Shown: positions 10,985 to 21,474 of the stretch, in pieces | Layout: each line of letters starts with the position of its first letter | Position numbering within the stretch: position 1 is the stretch's first letter | The notes under the pieces: model-generated | Databases searched by the model: none | Told to the model about the DNA's origin: nothing | What the model saw: the letters and a program-made list of their open reading frames with translations, nothing else | Position numbers and translations under genes: made by a program | NCBI GenBank assembly: GCA_903632075.3 | Contig: CAHIKZ030004725.1 | Location: 1,665,001 to 1,729,000, forward strand | DNA from: Acanthosepion pharaonis | Taxonomy: Eukaryota > Mollusca > Cephalopoda > Sepiida > Sepiidae | Length of the DNA stretch: 64,000 bases | Reading direction: 5' to 3'

Positions 10985-12060
10985 ATAACTGCCACATCTT
11001 GTCTGGTGCTCCTGCTATATATTTAAAGATACTTGATAAAATCCAAAGAATCTACAATATTATTGCTCGCCAAATTTTTCTCGCCAAAATCTATCTTACA
11101 CATTTATAAGTCTACCATGCATTGAATATAGCTGCCACATCTTGTCTGGTGCTCCTGCTATATATTTAAAGATACTTGATAAAATCCAAAGAATCTACAA
11201 TATTATTGCTCGCCAAATTTTTTACCATCATTGCCAAAATCTATCTTAAAATCCAAAGAATTTATAATTGCTCAAAATTTTACCATGCATTGAATATATG
11301 CATTGAATATAGCTGCCACATCTTGTCTGGTGCTCCTGCTATATATTTAAAGATACTTATAAAATTTACAAAAGATAAATTTTTCTCGCCAAAATCTAAA
11401 ATACCAAAGAATCTACAATATTTTATTGATAAAATCCAAAGAATCTACAATATTATTTTTTTTTCCAAAATCTATCTTACACATTTATAAGTCTACCATG
11501 CATTGAATATAGCTGCCACATCTTGTCTGGTGCTCCTGCTATATATTTAAAGATTCTTGATAAAATCCAGAGAAGTATCTGCAGTGTTATTTATCCTAAC
11601 CTGGCAACTCGACTTCAATTTCTTTCCAACCGCCGTAATGTAGTTTCCCTGTGCCTTTTCTATAAATACTTTCATGGTAATTGTCCGAATATGGGCTTCA
11701 CTATGGTACCTCGACTTTATTAATCTAATCGGAGTAGTAAATTGGCGGCAAGGTCTGATTAGTTCACGGTTGAATTGGCTAGATGTAACTGTAAGTTCTA
11801 TGTTGACACTTCCTTCTCTAGCACTTCTCGCTGGTGGAACTCTCTTTTGGCTCCATGCTTTCCATCCAACTTTGATCTTCAAAAATTTAAATGCAATGCC
11901 AATTGTTAGCTTCTGCCTTTTTTTTGATTACTCCTCTTTTATTGTTCTTTCTCCTTAATTTTTTTTTTTATTTTTTTCTTATTCTTTTACACTAAATTAA
12001 TTCCTTGTGTCTTAGTGGCAAAGACTGTCTTTCTTGGGGCGAAATGATTAAAAAAAAATT
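10985..12060 (+). mobile_element. LINE family A 3' end with internal tandem amplification
   Basis: The final intact stretch (from about 11515) encodes SGAPAIYLKILDKIQR, then LATRLQFLSNRRNVVSLC, LFYKYFHGNC and, after frameshifts, SNFDLQKFKCNANC. This is the C-terminal reverse-transcriptase tail of a Jockey/CR1-type LINE. The 3' end (12020-12060) is CTTGGGGCGAAATGATTAAA plus a poly(A)-like tail, matching the 3' ends near 25625 and (reverse) 20330 and 18830. Upstream, the SGAPAIYLKIL segment is repeated at 10985, 11130, 11310 and 11513 with spacers of 140-200 bp, an array not expected in a normal LINE. Confidence 0.8.
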
Positions 12061-12106
12061 AAGAATAATTACTACTTAAAGAATATAAAAAAAAAGATAA
12101 ATTCAG

Positions 12107-12340
12107 GATGTGGAATTAATAAAACAAAAGTAATCTCTTTTAATCGTCTAAGCGAATCGTTTTTTAACGTCCATCAGAATGGCTGATGCTAACCTCCAAG
12201 AGAGAATGAATCATTGCGCCTTCTCAGGTTAACGTTTTACGGGGACATGAAATGGAAAGATTATATTGAACCAATTGTAAGTCTGTTGACAGAAAAGTTG
12301 GGGTTCCCTGCGTCGCGAAATTTTGAATTCCCAAGTTTTC
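12107..12340 (+). mobile_element. LINE family A internal reverse-transcriptase fragment
   Basis: The frame reads LRLTFYGDMKWKDYIEPIVS followed by TEKLGFPASRNF. This corresponds to the LGLTFS.DMKWKDYI....KLGFL.RAR region upstream of the polymerase tail in Jockey-like LINEs. No complete domain remains. Confidence 0.65.
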
Positions 12341-12709
12341 ATAACTGCAATTGTTTTCGGCGAATTTTTTACGTGACTTTTTTACGACGAATTTTTTTAT
12401 CCGATAACAATTTTTATAACTTGGAAATAAATTTGGGAATAATCGAAATTAATTGCGAAATCCATCGAAAGTCAGCCATGAAATAAAAGAATTGTTTGTA
12501 CGGAAAGTAAGGACCTACGTACATCAAATTGTCTTTAGATTAAATGGCGGCAGAAGAATTATCGTTGAACTTTTAAAAGGAAAATTTAAATATTGATACA
12601 ATACTTAAAAGCAGCGACCAGTTTTGAGTTCTGTAGTTTATTGTTGTCTATCGCATCTACTTCTCCCTAGCTATTGTGATGAAGGCCCAATCACGAACTC
12701 TACACAGGA

Positions 12710-12751
12710 GCTAGCTTAAATGCCGCCTTATTAGGCGGTTTTTAAGCTAGT
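12710..12751. repeat. Near-perfect short hairpin
   Basis: GCTAGCTTAAA..CCGCCT, a TTATT-type loop, then AGGCGG..TTTAAGCTAG. Arms are about 18 bp with a 2-bp mismatch. It stands in AT-rich sequence; the function is unknown. It could be the end of an unrecognised element. Confidence 0.7.
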
Positions 12752-13099
12752 TAATAATAAAATTTTTAATATTTTTATCTTAACGTTTTGTAACATGAAT
12801 CGATTTTAAAAGAAAGCCAACGGGTTTATAGGTTATCTAGTATTCCATAACTGTTCAATGGAGGACAAGTCTAGCAATCGTGCGGGCAAAGGAATTTTCA
12901 GAACGTTGGGTATCGACCGAGGTTTGAAATTTATTGCCAGCCCACACTATGATGCCAGTTGTTGGTCCTCTGTGTGTCGTTGGAATACACTCCGGAAGAT
13001 CACCAAGTCTATGTCAAGTTTGTAAGCAACCATCACTTACATGAAGGTAGATCCTGCTCTCATCACTGAGTGCTATTCAATCTCTCAGGTGATCGTCTT

Positions 13100-13230
13100 A
13101 CACAGAAGTGGGCAAACTTTTTCAGGGAGGGCCGAATCATTGTCAGTCCCGTGTAAAATCAGCCGTATCAAAATAAAAAAAAAACAAACAAACAAAATTT
13201 TGCGTTCCACAGCGATAAGATTCACAAGTT
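13100..13230 (+). mobile_element. Possible hAT transposon end
   Basis: CAGAAGTGGGCAAACTTTTT at 13100-13120 followed by CAGGGAGGGCCG resembles the terminal inverted repeat of many animal hAT elements. No partner end or 8-bp duplication was found nearby, so this is a fragment at best. Confidence 0.3.
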
Positions 13231-13269
13231 GTGTATTTTATTTGTACATTGATTTGCTTTATTATACTA

Positions 13270-13740
13270 TTGTTCACCCAATGCACGGCCCAAGAACCAC
13301 TCAAGGTAGAGTGTTACAAAATGAGATTGTTGTAAGTGTGTAAAAGGAGGAAGTCAAAACTGCATGAGATGTAGGATAGATAGCGAATGACCATAGACTT
13401 AAAAAGGTTAAGATTGTAGTAGTCAAGGAAGCACCATCTCGGGAGTCTGTTCCACAAAGTGATAGTTCTGAAGAAGAATCTGCCTCAGTGGAACTCAATA
13501 CAATGCCTACGAACCACCCAGGGTTACTGAGTATGGTTGTCGTATGGATGTAAGAGGAGGAAGTAAGTTCAGATGAGGATATGTAGGATAGATAACGGTT
13601 GACCGTAGATTTGAAGAGGTTAAGATTGTAGTGATCAGTGAAGCATTCTCTCGGGAGTTTTTTCCACAAAGTGACAATTCTGGGCAAGAAGCTTTCTGAG
13701 TGGAACTTCCTCTTTACTAATGCAATACGAAAGGAATTAG
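13270..13740 (-). mobile_element. LINE family A C-terminal segment, duplicated
   Basis: Reverse strand: LWKKLPRECFTDHYNLNLFK then STVNRYLSYISS. The same segment occurs twice in tandem on the plus strand (13360-13470 and 13555-13690, both with GGTTAAGATTGTAGT). The fragments share orientation. Confidence 0.75.
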
Positions 13741-13889
13741 GATGAATTATTATATTTTGTGAACAGACTGCACTAATGTATGAGGAATTAGTTTAATTTA
13801 GAATTTATTTATCAATATTAATGACATTTGTGAAACTGAGAAAAATCTTCTACAATAATCAGAAATCTCGATAAATCTCGAAAAATCTC

Positions 13890-14228
13890 GTGAGACTTTT
13901 AGAACGAGCCGCAGAAGTGCATTCCAGCTGGGGTACTCACAGGAACCTGGATCCCAGCGTCAATTTACACTGAGCCCATGAACTGGCATCGGCACAGCGA
14001 TCTAGGTGCTTGTGACAGTACATATTATGCAGAAAGTGACTTTCCTGAGAACTGGATTTGCTTTTAAATTGGGATTCACCTCTCCGATTTCCAACTCCGA
14101 GCCGTTAGCCGTTACACCACCCGCTCATCCAACCTTACAGCACCTGGTATTCGCAAGAAGTCGCCCATCTAGGTACTGACCAAGCTCGACGTTGCTTAAC
14201 TTTAGTGACCGTACGAGAAGCGGTGTTT
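13890..14228 (-). mobile_element. Composite 5S-tRNA SINE, copy 1
   Basis: Read on the reverse strand, 14228-14130 matches the 5S rRNA body (AGCAACGTCGAGC.. and GATGGGCGAC, ending TGCTGTAAGG). It is followed by a tRNA-like unit (GAGCGGGTGGTGTAACGG.. at 14128-14108). The middle of 13890-14050 is not recognised. This is a pseudogene-grade Pol III element, not a functional 5S gene. Confidence 0.7.
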
Positions 14229-14779
14229 CAACGTGTTATTACATTTATCACTATGAATGGGATTTTATAATCGTAAAAGGTAGAAATTACGTCATATTTT
14301 TATTTCTTGTTGGAAGACATACAGGCACCTAGATCCCTATTTTAGTTAACATTGTGCCAATGACTGAGCATTGATATCGGCAAAGTTGAACATAACGCAA
14401 TATGTTGATTGTTTTCGGAAGGGAGTTTCGTGACAATTGGAGTTCGCTATTAAACATATTTAGTTTGTGTTTTTGGTTTCTTTAGTCTTATTTTGAATAG
14501 ATTGCTATTGAAACGTGGAACAAAAGAATAGACACATCTGTTAATGGGTATATTTTTTTTTAAAAAAGGTTTTTGTGCTCTTGAGGACCGCATAAAATTA
14601 TCAGGTTGACCGTAGTATTCCGACCTTTGTCCTCACAACAGCACTGAATATGTCAACGATTCTATTGGGGTGTTAAAGTTTGATTAGAGTCACATAAACC
14701 CGTAGACTTATTGCAAGTAAACGGTTCATGTTGACACACCTGGGACCACATTTGCAAAAGTGTGTATAAATTTTGAAAT

Positions 14780-15110
14780 ATTATATTATTTTATTATGTA
14801 TATAAAATCTATCATATATCATATGACATATTCATTTATTATATATAAATATATCATATCATTTATCATATCATATCCGTTTACTATAGACAAAAGGTAT
14901 GTCATATCCTTTTATTATATATAAAACTTATTATATATATATCATGTCCGTTTATTATATATTTAAGATATCACATCATATAACATATATATCATATTCG
15001 TTTATTATTTATGAAAGGTATCATATATTTATCATATCCATTTATTATATATAAAAGGCATCATATCATATATATCATATCCGTTTATTATATATAAAAG
15101 GTAGCTTCAA
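14780..15110. repeat. About 40-bp AT-rich minisatellite
   Basis: Six or seven copies of CATATCCGTTTATTATATAT followed by AAAAGGTATCATATCATATAT, with variable linker length. The region 14235-14780 before it holds no recognised feature. Confidence 0.85.
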
Positions 15111-15239
15111 TAATGTCTATAGTCGAATGACAAAAAATCATTTATTTTTCACAACAATTATTTATTTTTCAATATAATCTCTTGCCTTATCAATGCACTT
15201 TATTAAGTCGTCAATATTAATCACGAAGCTCAAACAGTA

Positions 15240-16040
15240 AAAAATTCTGATCAACTTTTAAATAGGCCCGGATAAGTCCGGACTTTTAAAAGAAGACATA
15301 GATTGGGTTAAGTCTTAATACGAGATTCTAAAAAATAGACATACATCCGGTTAGGACGATATTCTAAAATGTCGACATAGGCTGGGTTAAGATGAGAATT
15401 TAAAAAGTAATCATAGGTCGGCTTAAGACGATTAATTGATTTTTACTCTTTCATCAGCCCTTTGAGGGTTATTTAAAGTCAGAAAATAGTTTTACATTGT
15501 AAGACTTTTTTTTGACATACTAATGGTTTACTGATAGAAATCCTACTAATTTAATCTAAAACTAGAGTCGGATTAATGCCAGCTTTCGCAAGGATATTGG
15601 TGCGTAAGTGAATATAACGATCTCAACGGGAATTGGAACATGCCTCTCCGATTTCAAATTCCGAATCATTATCCATTACAATATATGTGCATCCAAGCTT
15701 ACAGCACCTGGCATTCCTATACAGTGACCCATTTATGTAAGAACCAGGTATGTAAGAACCATTTATGTAAGAACCATTTAAAATCATTTATGTAAGAACC
15801 ATTTATGTAAGAACCATTTATGTAATAACCAGGTTGGACGTGATATGGATGTAAGTCTTTAAAAAGTCCGATAAAGATGAGATTGTAAAAAGTAGACATA
15901 AATTTGATTAAGACAAAACTTTAAAAAGTCGAAATATGTTCGGTTGAGAATAGACAAAAAGTGAAAAAAAGTCCAGTTTACAATAGAATTAAAAAGGTGG
16001 ACATAAGTCTGGCTTACACCGGAGTTAAAAAATGGCCTGC
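15240..16040. repeat. About 37-bp minisatellite interrupted by a SINE
   Basis: Units of the form GACATAGGTCGGGTTAAGAC then GAGATTTTAAAAAGTA occur at about 15270-15430 and again at 15850-16040. A 5S-tRNA SINE lies between the two halves, so the array predates the SINE. Confidence 0.8.
15430..15850 (-). mobile_element. Composite 5S-tRNA SINE, copy 2, with expanded 5S segment
   Basis: Reverse order: 5S-like (15850-15690), tRNA-like (TGTAATGGATAATGATTCGG, 15682-15660), body (TATATTCACTTACG.., 15620-15590) and the conserved 3' part GGTTATTTAAAGTCAGAAAA (plus strand 15468-15487). The 5S part contains a 15-bp unit (ATTTATGTAAGAACC) repeated about six times at 15729-15832, in the position of the 5S box C. 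Minus-strand frames here are repeat artefacts. Confidence 0.75.
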
Positions 16041-16534
16041 AATCATTCGCTGCAGACGATGTAGTTTGCACATTTTTACTTCCGTTGAGAAGATCATACT
16101 ATCATGCATTGATTGTTTAGAAACATTTTTTTAATCTTTATCATCACCTTTCGATCGCTCTGACTTCCGCTTTGTTATTTTTTTCTAAATGTTTGAAATA
16201 ACCTTTTATTGGTAAGTATTTATTCTTGCAGACTAGGGTTTTTTTCGTTTTCTTGTTTGCCCCACATTTTTTGATTTTTCTTTCTCGAAACGAATTTTCA
16301 AGTCGAAGCGTTTTATTTAATGAGGGGTTTCTGAAAAATTCATGGCTCGACTAAGTCATTCATTCAAAAAAATTGTAATGTTTGATGGATTGACTGATTT
16401 GTCTTTTTACGGTTTACCAAAATTTTTTGCTTTATTTAAAGCCGAAACGTATTTTAAGTTGTAAGAATAATTATCTTTTTATTTTTTTTGCTAGTGATTA
16501 TTGCATGAACAATTTTCCAGAGACCAGTTCTACT

Positions 16535-16680
16535 ATTTAACCCATAGTTGGTGGGTAGGAGATGAATTTATACATTTCTCAAGGGTATTTGCGCATAAGT
16601 GAATGTAAAGAATTCGACTGAAATCCGAACTCGGTTCTCCACTTGCCAATTTTGAGCCACTATCCTCACATTACAAATTC
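16535..16680 (-). mobile_element. 5S-tRNA SINE fragment (tRNA part and body only)
   Basis: Plus-strand GGGTATTTGCGCATAAGTGAA (16585-16604) and GAACTCGGTTCTCC..TTGAGCCACTATCC match the same segments of the copy at 21180-21320. The 5S head is absent. 16050-16534 and 16685-17180 hold no recognised feature apart from a possible B-box-like TGTTCGAGCCC near 16868. Confidence 0.6.
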
Positions 16681-17189
16681 AGGGAAGTTGGTCGGGATAA
16701 TAATTTTTCGGTAACTCTTCGCATTATACATTGATTCATTTGAACAGGTTTTCTGAATTTGTTTTAAGCACAAAAAAAGCAAAAATTCATCCAAATAATG
16801 GTCTTGATTTATAGGCTTTCTTGATGTGGCAGATTAATGAGCAGTTGCTTCTGGCATCGGTAGTTGATGTTCGAGCCCAAATAAAAGCATATTAAAAGCT
16901 GATTTTCAAGGCAAAAATTAAAATCTTCCAACATAATTTAAACTTGGTAAATATCAATAGATTTGACTAATTTTTTAAAAAAAAAATACTTCTTTACTTG
17001 ATTTTCGGATAAATCACCTGACAAATGAAGAAAAGGCTTGTTGTCACTTAATTTTCACTGAAAGTAACCAGATACAATGGGTACCGCGAGACAATTTTTT
17101 AATAGGTGTAGAAGAGACTTGAGTCAATAAAGAATCTATCGAGGAATGTCGAGAATAATGTTGTAGAGTAAGACTCGATGTACTTCCTG

Positions 17190-17410
17190 CTCTTCCCTAC
17201 TATTGTGATAATGGACTGCTCTTACGAACCCAACAAGAATTGGAACTCGGCGCTCCGATTAAAAATTATGAGCCGTTATCCATTACACCACCCGCACATC
17301 CAAACTGACGACACCCAGTATTCCCAAACGGTCACCCATCTAGATACTGAGCAGGCACGATGTTGCTTAACTTCGCAGATCAGACGAGAACCGGTGTTTT
17401 CAACATTCCT
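17190..17410 (-). mobile_element. Composite 5S-tRNA SINE, copy 3
   Basis: Reverse strand from 17405: GAAAACACCGGTTCTCGTCT, GATC.GCGAAGTTAAGCAAC, and GATGGGTGACCG, a close match to 5S rRNA, then GGATGTGCGGGTGGTGTAAT with the tRNA A box and GAGTTCCAATTC as the B box. The 3' body is lost. Confidence 0.75.
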
Positions 17411-17517
17411 GACATGTAGATATATCCTAATTATTTTATTCTATTATTTTTTATGACAAGTAACCACCTTAAAGTAGGATTTGAGTAGTATCTGATTTAA
17501 TCATATTTTTCGTTCTA

Positions 17518-17965
17518 TGTATGAGTAATTAATAAACCGCTGCTTCTTTGTTTTCCCAATCTAGTCTTCTGTTCCTTCGATACTCTCTCTAAATACGGCC
17601 TTCTTAATTCTCGACTATTTTGAACTCCTGTATATGAGTATTTAATAAACCTTTTCTTCTTTGTTTTCGTAATCTAGTCTTCTGTTCCTTCGATACTCTC
17701 TCTAACTACCGTCTTCTTAATTCTCGACTATTTTGAACTCCTGTATATGAGTATTTAATAAAGATCTTCTTTGTTTTCCAAATCTAATTTTCTGTTCCTT
17801 CGATACTCTCTCTAAATACGGCCTTCTTAATTCTCGACTATTTTGAACTCCTCTATATGAGTATTTAATAAACCTATTTTTCTTTGTTTTTCTAATCTAG
17901 TCTTCTGTTCCTTCGATACTCTCTCTAACTACGACCTTCTTAATTCTCGACTATTTTGAACAAAG
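17518..17965. repeat. 113-bp satellite, four units
   Basis: Each unit starts TATGAGTA(T/A)TTAATAAA, runs through CTTCTGTTCCTTCGATACTC and ends TCGACTATTTTGAACTCCTG. Starts near 17518, 17632, 17744 and 17857. Units differ by a few substitutions and one 4-bp deletion. Confidence 0.95.
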
Positions 17966-18084
17966 ACAACATTCCAACAAATACTATGCAGACAATACTA
18001 TGTGTAGAATCTAAATAAAGTATTAAGAAATGGTAAAAATTTTGTTAAAAACAAAGAAAAATGTGCTGAACTCTTTTGTAATAT

Positions 18085-18260
18085 CTAATCTCGTAAATGG
18101 CTGTGAATACTAGGCAATGTCTCCACAGTTTTTCTACCGACGGATGTTGAGGATATCCGCGACAGAATACGTGAGGAAAAAAGAATTTTTAAGGCAACTG
18201 ATGTTAATGATCAGAAAGATCGTCAGAGCTGTTTCCCATCGAAGGCTCACTGCAAATTTG
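18085..18260 (+). mobile_element. LINE family B fragment (reverse-transcriptase tail)
   Basis: The frame reads NGCEY.AMSPQ then FFYRRMLRISATEYVRKKEF, the diagnostic (W)FYRRMLRISWTE.V.N.E region found after the polymerase core in several EEP-type LINEs. Short and 5'/3' truncated. Confidence 0.7.
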
Positions 18261-18279
18261 CAATTTCTCATCATTCAGC

Positions 18280-18480
18280 AACTCTTATTATTTAAACTAT
18301 TTACATTCGGACTATTTTCCTTATCTTTTTTGTTGTTGTTGTTGTTATCACGACGTTTCGCCCGTTGTGCTCTCCGGCCTTCTTGTGTATATCGATTTGC
18401 ATAGAATTACAGAGAATTCCGAACTGAACCCATTATATAATCCACGGGGGTAGACCGTTCTCGTTTCACTGCTCATGTCT
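18280..18480 (-). mobile_element. Penelope-like terminal repeat fragment, diverged copy
   Basis: Homologous to 63200-63360: both have CGGACTATT.TCCT.ATCTTT, CGACGTTTCG(C/G)CCGTTGT, CTCCGGCCTTCTT and GAACTGAACCC..GGGGTAGAC. In this copy the ribozyme-like core has decayed. Confidence 0.5.
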
Positions 18481-18489
18481 CGGGATATC

Positions 18490-18814
18490 TCGTTTAGTTC
18501 TTATTTTAATACAGTTCAAGTACATGCTGCCCGGCCCAGGCATTAAACTCAAAATGCCACCAGATTCATGAACCAACAATTTAATATATTAGGCTATTTT
18601 CTCGTGTTCAGACAGAAATCAAATCTTATCAGTCCTTTCCATATCTCAATTTTTGTTCTAACTAACGGAAGGTGCTTCAGGTTTTCCTGTCTCTTCAAAT
18701 TTTGTTCTTGATGGGCAATGGTGGAATTGCATTGATAGTTCCTTTAATGTCATTGTTCATTGTGTATACTATGATTATTTGAGATAATCATTTAATTTTT
18801 CTTTTAAGCTTTTT
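18490..18814. other. No recognised feature
   Basis: AT-rich. It contains GAAGGTGCTTCAGGTTTTCC (18670-18689), a string that also occurs near 19530 inside the LINE insertion. Confidence 0.4.
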
Positions 18815-20310
18815 ACGTCAAGCAAGGCGAGAGTGCCACTAGCACGCAAGCGATTATAGAGAGTGGGAGCAAGAGTAAAGAGGCATGAAAGAGGAAAATA
18901 TGAAGAAAAGGACAGGGAATTAGATCAAGGCATCTGAAGATGTCGATTGACATTGCTTTTGAGTATTTGGAGATTATAGCTATCAGGGTTGGTTAGTTGG
19001 TTGGTTGTTTTGTTTTATGGCATATCAAAACCTCAGTGGGTCATTTAATGACAATAAAATTTTGAAATAGATTCATAGCGATAGTTGGGAAAAAAAGGTG
19101 TATATGTATACATATATATTTGAACCATTTTTTCAATTACTCATATTTTTAAGTACAATCCAAATTCTTTTAGGAAATTTACAATCTTGGATGGTTTTAT
19201 TTTCGTAAAAAGTTTTTTTTAAATTACTCACTTGGTAATATTTTGTTCGCACTAGATCAAAGTCTGCACACTCTAACAGTAGCTGTTTCACTGTAAATTT
19301 ATCTTGGCATGTAATGCATATTGGGGATACAAAATTTTTATTGCTGGTAATATTTTGTTTCGTCAAAAAAATCTATTTCTGGTAATAATTTTTCCTTCAA
19401 AAATGTATTTTTGGTAATAATTTTTTTCAAAAATGTATAGCTGGTAATATTTTTTTCCAAAAATGTATTGCTGGTAATAATTCTTTTTTAAACATATTGT
19501 TGGTTATATTTTTTTTCCAAAAAAACGGAAGATGCTTCAGGTCTTCCTGTCTCTTCAAATAATAGTAATAGTTTTTTTCTTCAAAAATTTATTGTTGATA
19601 ATAATTTTTTTTACATAGTATTTCTGGTATTAAAACTTATTTTTACACTTTCATAGTGTTTTACCCCAGTTTAGGAGTTAACTATTTGCCCATAGCTGGG
19701 ATCCTAACAGGGTCAGGGTAGACATGGGAACACCAGCAATTAAGAGGTGGTTCCAGGTTCCTCAAAACCTGATCAGAGGCTTTGCTGCTGGACGAAGTTT
19801 ATGGTCTTACCCAGGATGCGGATGTAGTTTATCGTCATACCCAGGACGGATAGCTATCAGGGAAGCAAGTAAGAGGAAGGGAGTTCCACAGAAGGTACGT
19901 GAGAGACATGAAGCTATTGGAGTAGAAAAGACGGCTACATTTAACAGTTTCGACAGTGAAAGGGTGGGACTGAAATGCCAACCTAGTAGCACGTTTAAAT
20001 TCATGCAGTTTGGGAACCAGCGAAAGTAGTTACCGTGAAAGTATTTTTAGAAAAGACAGAGGGAAGCGATGGCACGTCTGTGAGAGTACAACCGTAAACG
20101 AGATACCAGATCAGAGCCAATCACATTGCATATCCGTCTCTGGATTTTGTCGAGGACCTTAAGACGAACAACGGGGGCTCCAGACTCTGTATGGTAGCAT
20201 TATTCCATGCAAGGGCGAATGGTTGATTTATAGATTTGAAGGATGGTCTCAGGGGAGAAAAACTTCTGGTGCGACACAGAAAACCAACTTTCCTTGTGGT
20301 AGATGAAGCT
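18815..20310 (-). mobile_element. LINE family A copy split by another LINE
   Basis: Reverse order: polymerase-end segment at 20310-20150 (TRKVGFLCRTR.. and the STIRPCMEY-like region), SHRRA-like, YKYFHG-like and tail segments at 20150-19863, then the 3' end at 18975-18815 with AGTGGCACTCTCGCCTTGCT. The flanks join correctly once 18989-19849 and one 13-bp duplicate are removed, as comparison with 20480-20530 shows. Confidence 0.75.
18989..19849 (-). mobile_element. I-clade-like LINE piece inserted with a 13-bp duplication
   Basis: ATAGCTATCAGGG is present at 18976-18988 and 19850-19862. The insert encodes, on the reverse strand (19366-19133), PICITCQDKFTVKQLLLECA then DFDLVRTKYYQ, the cysteine/histidine tail typical of I-clade LINEs. 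Its 3' end is a CAAC-rich tail (reverse of 18989-19010). Upstream it carries a 35-bp minisatellite (plus strand CTGGTAATA..TTTTTCCAAAAATGTA, 19335-19640) and TAGTTTATCGTCATACCCAG units (19795-19848). 861 bp. Confidence 0.8.
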
Positions 20311-20324
20311 TTTTTTATTTTTTT

Positions 20325-20750
20325 TTTAAGCATTTCACCCCAAGCAAGGCGGGAAACCACTAGCACGCAAGGGATTATAGAGGATTTGGAGCGAGAGCAG
20401 ATAGGAATGATAGAGGAAAGGATGAGGAGAAGGATAGTGGATAGATCAAGGCAACTGGAGATGTCGATTGACATTACATTTGATTAGTTGGAGATTAAAG
20501 TCATCAGGGAAACATGAGTAAGGAAGGGAATTCCACAGGCGAGAGGTGCGAGATATGATGCTATTGGAGTAGAAGAGACGGCTACATTTAAAACTTTCGA
20601 CAGTGAAAGGGTGGGAGCGGGATGACAGCCTCGTAGGGCGCTTGAATTCATGAAGTCTGGGAACCAGTGAAAGCAGCTCATCAGAGCAATTACCATGAAA
20701 GTATTTGTAAAAAAGACAGAGAGAGGCGACGGCACGTCTCAATGTTTTTG
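20325..20750 (-). mobile_element. LINE family A C-terminal fragment
   Basis: Reverse frame from 20742: RRAVASLCLFYKYFHGNC, LVPRLHEFKRPTRLSSRSHP, TSRLWNSLPYSCFPDD and NLQLIKCNVNRHLQLP, uninterrupted for 98 codons. It ends with the family 3' motif (plus TTTCACCCCAAGCAAGGCGG at 20333). It is the best-preserved tail of this family in the window. A related plus-strand copy lies at 25290-25640. Confidence 0.85.
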
Positions 20751-20759
20751 TTTCATCTC

Positions 20760-21040
20760 AGGTCAGCGGACAGTGCGAGACCAAGTAGTCGTAGAAAGGT
20801 GATCTCGTGGAGTTGAGCATCTATTATATATTTTAATATATATTTTAATATTTAATCCTTCATTTTGAATGCATCCATATTCCTTCCTATTCTCATGATA
20901 ATTTCCTATGATGTTCACTCTGCACAAAGCTCGACGTAGAGCATTACAGTAATCTTATTTAGAGCAGATGACAAAAAACATGATAAACAGACGACAAACA
21001 GATAATAGGCAGATGATCAACAAGTTCAGTTGGAAAGATA
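20760..21040. other. No recognised feature
   Basis: AT-rich sequence with a short repeat of ACAAACAGATAATAGGCAGA type near 20970-21020. Confidence 0.35.
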
Positions 21041-21044
21041 AGGT

Positions 21045-21432
21045 CTGATTGATTCGTTTTCTACGGCTTATCAACCCTTTGTAGGTTATTTAAAGCCAGA
21101 AAATATTTTTAGATTCTTAGAATTTGCGGGCGAGGTGTGGGGAGATACTAATGGCGTAGTGATAAAGTTTTATTAATTAACCAATAGCTGGCGGGGGGAG
21201 AAGAAGTGAATTCACGCCTTTCTGAAGGGTATTTGCGCAGAAGTGAATATAATGAACCCAACAGGAATTGGAACTCGGCTCTCCGATTAAAAATTCCGAG
21301 CCGTTATTCATTACACCACCCGCACATCCAAACTGACAGCATGTGGCATTCCCAAACGGTCACCCATCTAGGTCCTGAGCTTTGCTTAACTTTGCTGATC
21401 GTACGGGAACCAGCGTTTCAACGTTCATGGCA
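21045..21432 (-). mobile_element. Composite 5S-tRNA SINE, fullest copy
   Basis: Reverse order: 5S-like head (21432-21325, GTTGAAACGC, AGCAAAGTTAAGCAAAG, GATGGGTGACCG), tRNA-like unit (21324-21255: A box TGGTGTAATGAATAACGG, B box GAGTTCCAATTC), body (GCGCAAATACCCTTCAG, CGCCAGCTATTGG), conserved 3' part (GGCTTTAAATAACCTACAAA) and a 3' tail of ATCA units next to TGATTGATTCG (21047). This copy defines the family at about 390 bp. Confidence 0.8.
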
Positions 21433-21474
21433 TCTAAACCCATCCTAATTATTTTATTATTTTTTTTTTACAAT

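Noticed and set aside
13100..13230. Complete hAT element
   Set aside because: Only one end-like sequence is visible; no partner terminus, duplication or transposase.
14124..14228. 5S rRNA gene
   Set aside because: Many substitutions, missing 5' part and attachment to a tRNA-like unit show a SINE head, not a functional gene. The same applies to 17300-17405 and 21323-21432.
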